From positions 28,836,642-28,900,641 of the forward strand of contig CP114483.1 in the NCBI GenBank assembly GCA_027186245.1: a DNA stretch of 64,000 bases, given 5' to 3'. Positions 11,430-22,351 of the stretch are shown here, piece by piece. The first letter of the stretch is position 1, and each line of letters opens with the position of its first letter. Position numbers and translations under genes: made by a program. The DNA comes from Coriaria nepalensis. Its lineage: Eukaryota; Streptophyta; Magnoliopsida; Cucurbitales; Coriariaceae. Under the pieces are notes generated by a model that saw nothing but the letters and a program-made list of their open reading frames with translations, searched no databases and was not told the DNA's origin.

Positions 11430-11579
11430 CTTGAAGTGATGAAGGGGCTGAATGTAGTGGAGTTTAAGCGGAATGCGTTGAAGTGGCAGAAGGCAGCAGA
11501 GGAGGCGGTGGCTGAGGGTGGCTCTTCCGCTGTGAATATTCAAGGTTTTGTTGATGAGGTTAAGAGAATTGGTAGCTAG
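11430..11579 (+). pseudogene. UGT84-like glycosyltransferase C-terminal fragment
   Basis: A 49-residue frame ending in TAG at 11577-11579 reads LEVMKGLNVVEFKRNALKW then QKAAEEAVAEGGSSAVNIQG and FVDEVKRIGS. This is the C-terminal helix region of UGT84-type enzymes. Upstream there is no PSPG box or other UGT sequence, and the retroelement-rich DNA at 10.4-11.4 kb replaces the rest. It is a decapitated copy whose end is intact, and it lies opposite in strand to the UGT at 1-495, suggesting a former UGT cluster. Confidence 0.85.
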
Positions 11580-12543
11580 GTGAGAGTTTACTAGTTGAAT
11601 AAGCAAGTTGGTAAAATGTCATAAACAGTGATAGTAAGAAATAAAGTAGAAAAAACAATTGAGGGTCAGGTCAACTTATCTATAATGATTGTTTTTAAGA
11701 GTAAAAGGAAATTAAATGAATGATTCATTATTATTTATTTAGTTTCATAAATAATTAATAATAGTGAATGATTAAAAAATATATATATATATATATATAT
11801 ATTTAGGATTTTCTAAATTGAATTTTAAAAATTTTAAATATTATATATAAAAAAAAATCATATATAAATAAATAAATTATTTTATTTCATCTAAAAAATA
11901 TATTTTTTAAATGATGAACTAATTTCATATTTTGAATATTCGAGAAATTAAAATAATTTTTCATTTTAAATAATAAAGAAAAAAAAAATAATTATTATTA
12001 TTTTAATTATATTATCCCTTGTGAAATAACTAATCAAGCCCTCTAATTCCTTTAATATTTTTTTTTAATGAATTTTATAACCGCTTTTGATTCTGAATGA
12101 AAATCATGTCTTTTCAACTAAAAAGCTAAGATATTACGAATCTATTGAACTTAAATTATACTTTAGACCTAATTTGACATGTAAATGGAAATGAAATGCA
12201 CTTAGATGTATACACTTACGTAGACGAACTGATTTACCTCAATCACTATCATGTCCAAATTGGGTCAGGACTTAGAACTATACCATTTGGGAATCAAACC
12301 ACATAAGCTCTCTAGTTAATAAAAATTAATAAACGATATAATTTAATTAAAATTAGTGAAAGTAAGTAATGTCATCTACGACAACACAACTACAATGATA
12401 CTGGTTTTCATGCTATGAAAACTAATGTCGTTAACGACAAAACAACTGCATTGATGCAAAAATTAGATCCAAACACCAAAAAATTCATATTGTAAAAAAG
12501 ATAAAGGAATTTAAGTATTGTGTTTATCAATGGATTGTTAGAT
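11580..12543. other. Intergenic DNA with (TA)n tract
   Basis: AT-rich. Contains (AT)n at about 11778-11802 and two short related pieces, 12363-12390 and 12418-12450 (both with ACGACA(A)AACAACTGCA-like sequence), a small local duplication. No gene seen. The right part is probably the 3' untranslated region of the minus-strand gene that ends at 12544. Confidence 0.5.
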
Positions 12544-13113
12544 TTAGCGTGGCCAAACACTAACCCTCTCCTTCTCAAACTTGATGTACAGAGCCGTAAC
12601 CGCCGCTACAAAATATATCTGAATAAACACAATCGACGGCGTATGGTAATTTACGACGCTCTTTCCCGTAGCTAATTCCACCAGTAACAAAGCGGATAGT
12701 CCGAGAATCGCGACCCGACCGTTTACTCTCTCGCTGTAAGGACTGAACCCGAAGTCCACTTTCAGCCCCTCCGAAACCGGTTGCTTCAGCGGTACGGGTG
12801 GTAGGTACAGAGATGAACCGGCTCCGGACCCGGATGTGGAACTCTGCTTGGGTTTCTTCCCCTTTCGCACCTCTGCTTTCTTACCGGTTCCACTTCGGTA
12901 TCGAACTCGGACCTGACTGAGCCGGTTCTCGAAGGAATCCAGGCCGGAAGCATCTGATCCGGATTCGGACGATTCGGGCTCTGGCTGTGGGGATTGTGAG
13001 TCTGCTGCTCGGAGTGTGAAGGAGAGGGAAGGTTTTGGTGAGGGAGCTTTTACCGATGGTGAGGTTAGTGGAAAAGAGGTCGAGAGTTGCAGCGAAGAGG
13101 ATATGGCCACCAT
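12544..13113 (-). CDS. Plastid light-harvesting-like (chlorophyll a/b-binding superfamily) protein
   Basis: Intronless 189-residue frame. Residues 1-35 are rich in Ser, Thr and Pro with no acidic residues, as in a chloroplast transit peptide. Residues 40-120 are polar and probably disordered (Ser/Glu then Lys/Arg-rich). Residues 121-155 read FGFSPYSERVNGRVAILGLS and on to ELATG, matching the first membrane helix of LHC, ELIP and HLIP proteins (E..NGR pattern, residues 128-133), which holds the chlorophyll-binding Glu and Arg. A second hydrophobic stretch (about 159-178) follows, ending EKERVSVWPR. Such two-helix LIL/SEP-type proteins sit in thylakoids and act in photoprotection or pigment handling. 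The exact member is not recognised, so no symbol is given. It is divergent from the kinase gene 375 bases away. Confidence 0.8.
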   Translation of the reverse strand: MVAISSSLQLSTSFPLTSPSVKAPSPKPSLSFTLRAADSQSPQPEPESSESGSDASGLDSFENRLSQVRVRYRSGTGKKAEVRKGKKPKQSSTSGSGAGSSLYLPPVPLKQPVSEGLKVDFGFSPYSERVNGRVAILGLSALLLVELATGKSVVNYHTPSIVFIQIYFVAAVTALYIKFEKERVSVWPR

Positions 13114-13488
13114 TTTAATTCTCTCTGAAGCTCAGTTTAGAGTCTCTCTCACTCTGATTCAATCTCTATCAGTTTTTCTTGGATAAGTCTCTCTCTATCG
13201 TCCACCAATTTTCGAAGACTATTTCTGACTTGGGACCTACAAACCCGTTTTATGAACATGACCCGATTACTTTTCTCTCGGATTCTTTTTCTTTTTCTTT
13301 CTTCTCCATGATTTCACGTGATGGAACGGGACCAGGTTCAATGAATAATAATTAACAAGGCATGAAAGAGCACGCTATGTCTCTTTCAAGTTTCAATCTC
13401 CGTAGTTGATTCCTCTCTTGTCATTTCCCTACTTCTTAACCCCATTTCAATACTGGACCTCCGCCACTGAAAAAAACCGCCGCAAATA
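13114..13488. promoter_or_regulatory. Shared divergent promoter region, 375 bp
   Basis: The only DNA between the start codons of the minus-strand light-harvesting-like gene and the plus-strand kinase gene. It contains CT-rich leader-like sequence on both sides (13140-13200 and 13275-13310) and TTTCACGTGATG at 13312-13323, a G-box core (CACGTG), which is a binding site for bZIP and bHLH factors, including light-signalling ones. No clear TATA box was found. A bidirectional promoter is an inference from spacing. Confidence 0.55.
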
Positions 13489-15771
<2,283 letters not shown>

Positions 15772-17047
15772 AAGAAGGTGTTTGCTGATAGATTTACATA
15801 TTACCTAAAGAAGTAACTGGGATTTCTTGTTCAGAATTTTCAGAAACTTCTGGATGTGTGGACATATGCTTCTTTGTTCGTGCTTTACTTTGTGTCTTAA
15901 TAATAAAGATTCGAATGTAATGTTTGATTAAAAGTCATGCAATTGCTCCTAACATAGATTCAAACTGAAGTTTTGAAAATTAGTTTCGGACACTCACACA
16001 GGCAAATTGGGTCAATGTAATCTCAAGATAACGCCGGACTCGCTCGCTGCAAGGACGCCAAAGACCATCCTACTTGCCATTACAATGGTGTTGTTTACTT
16101 TTTATATACAAACTCATGTAATAAAGTAACGAGAATTCATTAAAACTACTTCGATTTCAAAAAAAAAAAAAAAGGACGAGATTTAAAAACAAGGATTGAG
16201 TTTTGCACCTTTAACCCTTTTCTCTAGAATTTTTTTTTTATTTTTTAAATACTGAAAATTCAATAGACCAGAGGAAGAGAACAAAGCAAAGAGGGGACAA
16301 AAAGTCAAAATCTCCAAAAGGAAAAACAAACCAGGAAAAGGGGAAAACAACAAAAAGAAAAATTACTTATAACTAATTCTAAGGTATTCAAAACCTAACT
16401 TGTTATTAAAATTTTTAAATCTAACAGCTTTAAGGATAGAGCAGTTTAAATTAATAAGTAAATCTTTCACCTGATTAGCTTCTCTAGAAAACGTGAGAAC
16501 GAGTACGACCATGCGAAAAAATGTAATACTTATCTCTTGAGTTTAACAGAAGCAACTATGTTCTCATGGCACTGCCTTGTGATCATACCCCAGATCCTTC
16601 ATCTCTCAAGAGCTTCAGATAATATGATTAGGTCCCCAGTTAACTTCCTCCTTGTTGAAAGGGAAAATGATCCTTATAATGTGTGGAGACCAGTACACCA
16701 TCAATTTCAACATCATTACATACTCTCATTTACATCCTTAAAGAATCAAGAATCAATGGATCGTCTATAGCAATTATACCATATTTCAATTTGGGAATGA
16801 AATGGTCTATAACGTATCATTCTGATTAGTTGATAATATTAGTTGAGAATTTTGTAAAAAATATTCACATAAAATGGGCTTCTTTAACTAACTTAGAAAC
16901 TCTTTACTATATTTTGATCAAAGAAGAAATGTGAGATTCTTATGTGGATTATTAGTTTATAATTCAAATCAATAAGAATCAGTCACTTAAATGGACACTT
17001 TTTTTTTTGGTCTGGTCTATGATTCATATATGAACGAAAAGTTTTCA
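15772..17047. other. MTK 3' untranslated region and intergenic DNA
   Basis: The first 150 bases are the likely 3' untranslated region (TAATAATAAAG at 15899-15909). Around 16023-16141 an open frame reads SQDNAGLARCKDAKDHPTCH and on to YNGVVYF, with an unusual Cys spacing; it lacks a start and may be a relic of a small Cys-rich protein. The frame at 16537-16770 has no family likeness. Otherwise nothing coding is seen. Confidence 0.45.
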
Positions 17048-17168
17048 ATAAACAAACAAACAAAACAAACAAACAAAACAAACAAACAAACAAAACAAAC
17101 AAACAAACAAAACAAACAAACAAAACAAACAAACAAAACAAACAAACAAAACAAACAAAACAAACAAA
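17048..17168. repeat. (AAAC)n/(AAAAC)n microsatellite
   Basis: About 120 bases of CAAA and CAAAA units in a nearly regular higher-order order of roughly 13 bases (CAAACAAACAAAA). It creates artificial frames on both strands (16983-17207 minus, 16991-17176 plus). It lies about 170 bases beyond the stop of the basic secretory protease gene. Confidence 0.95.
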
Positions 17169-17336
17169 GTATGTAACTCTGTCTTTTGCTGAGAGGAGAA
17201 GTATCAAAACACCCTTTATTATAAGTTTACTAATCTTTCATTTTTTTGGCCATTTATTTCATAATCTATTGATACTTCTTTTGACAGAAATTATTTTTAA
17301 CTATAACAACATCTCGTATCTCAAAACCCACTACGA

Positions 17337-18020
17337 TCAATTTCCATACTTGGCCTTATACTCAGTCCAAAGCTGATCAACATTCTTCCCCAACAACTCA
17401 ACAAAGTAATTAACATCATAACCATCCTTTAGCTTCTTATTAAGCTCCGCAACAACCCCATTTCGAAGCTCATTCAAGTAATCCAAAAACCTAGCCGTTA
17501 CATCGTACCCTTGATCCCAACGGTTACCTTGCCCCGGACTGACCCAATGACTCGGCACAAACCCAGATTTCAGCCTCACGAAATCAGCAATCCCTTCGAT
17601 CAATCCACCAGGAGCATTTCCGTTCCCATTCCATTGCCAAACATGGGTCGTTTCATGATAAAGCACTCCGGAAATTTCTCCCTTTAAGTCGCCTGAATAC
17701 GTTGCTACGTAATTTTGTCCCACATGAATCTCATCGTTGCTTGTATATGCAACTCCGTCGTAGTTGTCAATAATCAAGGTGATTTTTGGTACGTTTTTTC
17801 GTTCCGATGGTGTATTCTGTTGAAATACTTTCCAAACGAATTCTGTAGCAGATACCAATGTTTGGAGGCCATAGGCCTGTCCTAGCTCCTTGTTAAAGCG
17901 ATCCCCACCAGGGGTGGTCGGAACGTTGTTAGTTACGATGTATTCGACAGCTTGGATGCCTTGAACTAAAGCTAAAATGGTTATGAGTGAGCATATGGGA
18001 AACGAGATGTATTTAGCCAT
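17337..18020 (-). CDS. Plant basic secretory protease (BSP family, putative zinc metallopeptidase)
   Basis: Intronless, 227 residues from the ATG at 18018-18020. An upstream in-frame ATG at 18119 was rejected because it lies above the TATA box and the chosen start is followed directly by a signal peptide (about 1-24, MAKYISFPICSLITILALVQ then GIQAV). The mature part starts VEYIVTNN. HETTHVWQWNGNG (122-134) gives the HExxH zinc-binding site, followed by Pro-Gly-Gly and LIEGIADFVR (141-150) where Glu or Asp is likely the third ligand. The family (Pfam BSP, about 225 residues) is secreted to the apoplast and induced by pathogens, wounding or stress; examples are tobacco NtPRp27 and wheat WCI-5. 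The gene looks intact. Two W-boxes lie in its promoter. Confidence 0.93.
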   Translation of the reverse strand: MAKYISFPICSLITILALVQGIQAVEYIVTNNVPTTPGGDRFNKELGQAYGLQTLVSATEFVWKVFQQNTPSERKNVPKITLIIDNYDGVAYTSNDEIHVGQNYVATYSGDLKGEISGVLYHETTHVWQWNGNGNAPGGLIEGIADFVRLKSGFVPSHWVSPGQGNRWDQGYDVTARFLDYLNELRNGVVAELNKKLKDGYDVNYFVELLGKNVDQLWTEYKAKYGN

Positions 18021-18074
18021 GGCTGTGGTTAATTTGCTTTGTGGGGTTGGATTTACATAAGGAATGAGGTAGTG

Positions 18075-18132
18075 TTTATATAGCAATCGGGATGTCGGCG
18101 GTAAGCTGAAAATAGTCAAAGGAGTTGGTCAA
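18075..18132 (-). promoter_or_regulatory. Promoter of the basic secretory protease gene: TATA box and two W-boxes
   Basis: On the minus strand TATATAAA (18075-18082) lies 55-62 bases before the start codon. Just upstream are TTGAC (18115-18119) and TTGACC (18128-18132), two W-box cores 8 bases apart, the binding sites of WRKY factors. This suits a defence-induced gene, as known for several BSP genes; induction itself is an inference. Confidence 0.7.
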
Positions 18133-18887
18133 ATTAAAGACAATGTGCGTTCTCTTTTACTACTTTAACTCGTTGAAGATAGTTTTATCCCACTGCTATA
18201 TGCCGTAGTATACTTTTAAACTATTTCATATCTCATATCAAATTCATAAATTTAGATTCGAATCTCTCTACTTGTTATATAAGTGCGTAATTTAACTATG
18301 TTGTAATCCTTCCTAAAATCTCTGCCATGAGGATAATTTTATTAATTAGTTTTATTCAATATATATATATATTCAAAATCCGAATTTTATGGAACTTATC
18401 TTACCAGTTATTCTGTCCTGACATTTGGGCAAGTCTTCATTGACTTTGACTTATACTTTTCAAACTTAATTAAGAATATTTATTTCTTTGACCCGCAACC
18501 TGTGGCCAGTGTTCTAGAACTGTAAATATACAGCAAACATAAAATCCAAACACAAACATGAAAAAGCATCACATGGGAAATAGAACAAGTAGTCTAAAGA
18601 AAAGTCTTAAGAACAAGTCTAAAGACAAGTCTTAAGAACAAGTCTTAATTTCATATAATACGTTTTGTTAGCCATATGCATCCCATCCTTTCGCACATAG
18701 ATTTACTTATTTTTATTTGGATGAAAGAGTTCTTTTCAATCTTTAAATGGAGAAAAATAAGCCGTTAGAGAAAAATATTATATAATTATATAATTTTAAT
18801 TAATATCTTAATCTTTACACAAAGTAATATAAATATAAAAAAAATCAAAAAATGATTTATAGTAAATAAAATGTCATGCATTTACTA
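18133..18887. other. Intergenic DNA
   Basis: AT-rich. At 18585-18650 the words AAGTCTTAAGAACAAGTCT and AAGACAAGTCTTAAGAACAA recur (a short tandem duplication, unit about 20 bases). (TA)n at 18360-18371. No gene seen. Confidence 0.5.
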
Positions 18888-19369
18888 GGAGCATATGTAG
18901 GTTAGGAGCAGTGGGGCAGCTGCCCTCACAAGCTTTCCAAAATTTAGATTTCTACCTCTATCAAATTAAATTTGATAAAAAAATTTATATAAACTTGCCT
19001 CCATAAATTTTTATAGATATACAATTTTAAATTTAAAAAAATTGAATTATCTTTATATATGAATTTTAATTTGTTGAGTAAATATTTTTCAAAATATTAG
19101 GATGTAAATGATATTTTTCTTAACGAAAAATGTTTATCTCTCTCTATATATATAATATCATTATATTATACGAGAAATTTAATTTATTAATTCTATTTTC
19201 TACTTTCATTTTTATTTATAACTAAACAAAAGATTAACATCTATATTATATATATTATTTACATATTTTGTTTATTTATTATCAAATTTTCTAATAATAT
19301 ATATTTACTGTGATAATTTCACCCCGGCGCCCCCAAATATTTCTCTACTTTTATCACATAATATGCTCC
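18888..19369. mobile_element. Possible 0.48 kb MITE
   Basis: GGAGCATAT (18888-18896) and ATATGCTCC (19361-19369) are perfect 9-base inverted repeats around a non-coding AT-rich core. Subterminal GGGGCAGCTGCCCTCACAAG (left) and CACCCCGGCGCCCCCAAATA (right) are of the kind seen in plant hAT-like non-autonomous repeats. No target duplication was seen, so the boundaries are tentative. Confidence 0.4.
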
Positions 19370-19539
19370 CACTATATCAATTTCATAGATTCGCTGCTGC
19401 ATTTACCAACCCTAAAATTGTAACCAATTTTGGATAATATGTTAGTATTTTAGAAATCTAAGACACGTTTGAAACATGATAGATCAAACGGTTCTAAAAG
19501 AAAATCCTTAAAAAAATAAAAGTATTAGATGCTCAAATT

Positions 19540-20967
19540 ATGGAGGTGGCTACTCTTGAAAAGATCATAAACACAACAAATCATAAAACTCCAAAAGAGG
19601 TTCAGATACCTAAAAATTTTAAAAATAAAAAAATCTCAATAAGTTATGTCATTCCGAGTAAAAGATAGAATAAAAAATAATTATAATTATCGATAATACT
19701 TTCACACATAATATAGCGCTTAATAATATAAAAAAAAAAAATTGATGATCTTGAACAAAATCTATTGGAGAATATCAACTTAAAAATAATTGATCAATAT
19801 AGAAGCAATAATTCCAATAGAATTAAACTTAATTATAAAATATAAGATTTTTTTAAACCTGTAATCTAACACTTCAATGTGGAAAACTAAAAAATGCACA
19901 AGCATGTTTTTATGAAAGAAAAAAATGAGTAAAATTGAACTCTTAAGATAGAAATTACTTGCGGTGGACCTGTGGTTTAAATATTTAATATATCTAAAAG
20001 GCATAATTATAGTTTATTTATATCACTTGCTTTATAATGATACTTTGTGAAAATTCAAAGAATTAAAAATATCCCAAGTATGTAATTCAATATTTAAGAA
20101 TTTATTAAATCAATCTACTTGAATTTCCATATGTTTACAGTTAACTTGATGAATGTGAAATAGATGTCTTTGTAAATATTTGGTTAGAAGAATGATCTCA
20201 TTTATGTGTCATTATGAAGAAATATATATATGAATTTGTAATGTATGATGATGACTTGAACATTATTAAAAGTTCTGAAGAACTTTTAAGTTGTTAGATT
20301 TCTTAAAAAAATAATTCAAGAAAAAAGATCTTAAAAAACTAAAGTTTTGTCTTGACAAAGAGATTAAGCATGTAGGCGATAAAATCCATATTAATCAATC
20401 ATATTAATCCATATTATTTAGTAAATATTCTAAAATTTTTATGGATAAAGCATATTTATTTTGTACCTAATTGGTTATCCAATCACTTGATTTGAAAATG
20501 AAACATTTTCGATCTCGAGAAAATGACAGTTAATTATCTACTTAGTCCTGAAGTACCACAAGATGTACACTAATATATTCATTAGAAAAATAAAGTTATA
20601 ATTCAATAAAAAATTTAAATGAAGCTAAACATATTATTTGTTATCTTTAAGGTATAATCAATATGAGTTTATTTTAATTAAATAATTTTAATCCAAACCT
20701 AATTTGTTGTGATGATCCAGTTTATTTATTTGATTTACATAAATGTTGATCTCAAACAAGCTATTTATCTATTAACGGTGTGATACTATATCAGGATGCT
20801 CTAATAAAACAAACTATAGTTATACATCAAAATATCATGTGAAAATACTAGTAATTCATCAAACTAGTCAAAAATATGTTTAACCAAATATCTGAGAGAT
20901 ATATGACTTGTTTTCTTCTAAAAAAATAAATATAATAATATTGTATGAAAATAATATCAGTGCCTAC
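19540..20967 (+). mobile_element. Ty1-copia pol relic
   Basis: Forward frames broken by stops and shifts give copia pol pieces in order: the linker before RT (about 19590-19720), a late RT part (YDDDLNII at about 20246, SFVLTKRL and related at 20340-20400), FMDKAY and SLDLK (about 20440-20500), and RNase H pieces at 20690-20850 (CCDDPVYLFDLHKC and on). The connection to the LTRs is lost. The young gypsy element at 20968-24412 cuts into its RNase H 3' end (the frame reads to about 20967). An old dead copy. Confidence 0.75.
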
Positions 20968-21413
20968 TGTCACGGACTGCCTTTCTTGTTAGAAAAGATG
21001 GAGGAGGCTTCATGGAAGAGTCTAGAAACTTCTAGACTTCTCTAGCATTCTCTAGGGTTTCCTACACTTTTGTAGAATTCTCTAGAATCTTGTACATTCT
21101 TCTAGTCCCTTGTAGAATAATATGGAAATCTCTAGAAGATAGATTGTAGCCATTAGATCAAATTGATCTTGACCATCCATTCCGAGGTGGGGGTCTATAT
21201 AAGGAGGAGTCCTCCTTATTTGTAAATCATCCTAAAAAAATTACTAGCATTCTAGCAATACAAAGAGTTCTTTGTTCTCTAGCTTGAGTGTTCTTCTAAA
21301 GTCTTCAAACAAACCTCTTGGCAAGGTTCGGTTAGGCTGACTTGGTTACTCGGAGGAGTGTCAAGTGCCGCACGGAGCGTCTAAGTTCGGGGTGAAAATT
21401 TACGCACGTGACA
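20968..21413 (+). repeat. 5' LTR of the gypsy derivative
   Basis: 446 bases, TG...CA. A TATA box (CTATATAAGG, about 21194) lies in GGTCTATATAAGGAGGAGTC; short repeated CTAGA words (TCTAGAAACTTCTAGACTTC, TCTCTAGCATTCTCTAGGG) fill the U3 part. Nearly identical to 23968-24412. Confidence 0.95.
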
Positions 21414-21415
21414 GT

Positions 21416-21428
21416 TGGTATCAGAGCC
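21416..21428 (+). promoter_or_regulatory. Primer binding site, initiator Met-tRNA
   Basis: TGGTATCAGAGCC, complementary to the 3' end of plant initiator methionine tRNA, two bases after the 5' LTR. Confidence 0.9.
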
Positions 21429-21502
21429 AAGGTCGTACGGGAGGGTGCGAAGTGGTTCAATTCTTGCCAAAGCTTTGTGTAGGTGAAGATCTTGCGGAAG
21501 AA

Positions 21503-22339
21503 ATGGCTAGCGGTGGTTCCAACGTTGTCGATTCAATTGAAGGAGAGACAAGGCGAGATAATGTTAAGGGTGGAGGAAGGCAGAAGCAACGAGAGCCATC
21601 TCGAGACATGCTTGCATCATTAGAGAACCGTGTTCTCAAGTTGGAGAATACAATGGTGAGGCAAGGCAATGTGATGGAGAAGACGGTGGAACAAGTAGCG
21701 GATTTGGCGATGGCTAACCAAGGAGGTGGACTTCAAGAGGGATTCCAAGCATCATTGGATAGGATTGTCGCCACAATTCAAGAGGAGATGAGGGCTCTCC
21801 AAGCCAACATGGATGCTTCTCTAGCAGAAGTGCATGAGATGATGCAGATCATCGAGACGGATGTGTCACTCTGTAAATACAGGGTGTCTAGGGACATAAT
21901 CGATGCTCCTCTCGCACCAAAGGTGGACGTGCCTCGACCCAAGACCTATGCAGGTGCTAGGAAGGGAAAGGAAGTAGAGAACTTTCTATGGAGCTTGGAA
22001 CTCTACTTCAGGAAAATGAGGATCACGGATGATGAAGAGAAGATAGACACGGTACCTCTCTATCTTACCGACACCGCGGCACTATGGTGGAGGAGATTGA
22101 GCGGTGACATTGAGCGAGGACTCTTCGAGATGACAAGGTGAGGTGAGTTCAAAGAGGCCTTCAGAGCATAATTTTGCCCAAGGAATCTCGAAGATGAAGC
22201 ACGAGGTAAACTTCATCACCTCACTCATAAATCTAGTATTTCTGATTATGTAAATGAGTTTTCAGAAATATTGTTGGAGATCCCGGACTTCCCGAAAAAG
22301 GAAGCCAAATTTGCCTTCATAGAAGGGTTACAGCCTTAG
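21503..22339 (+). pseudogene. gag (capsid) of the gypsy derivative, three nonsense changes
   Basis: Starts MASGGSNVVDSIEGETRRDN; the frame begins earlier in the LTR (21365), but this is the first ATG after the primer site that fits gag. A coiled-coil-like stretch (LENRVLKLENTM) precedes the retrotransposon gag domain (KTYAGARKGKEVENFLWSLE, LYLTDTAALWWRRL). The same frame runs on into 22352-23917 but is cut by TGA (22139), TAA (22169) and TAG (22337). Each is one transition away from the expected Trp, Gln and Trp codon, as after cytosine deamination. Confidence 0.85.
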
Positions 22340-22351
22340 GCTAAGCAAGAG

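Noticed and set aside
17048..17168. CRISPR-like regular repeat
   Set aside because: No spacers; a plain microsatellite in a plant genome.
16983..17207. Cys/Phe/Leu-rich and Lys/Gln/Thr-rich frames
   Set aside because: Translation of the (AAAC)n microsatellite.
18021..18119. Upstream in-frame start of the basic secretory protease (33 more residues)
   Set aside because: The extension would start above the TATA box and hide the signal peptide.
21416..21428. tRNA-like sequences (also at 40255 and 58007)
   Set aside because: These are retroelement or viral primer sites complementary to initiator tRNA; no cloverleaf can be formed.
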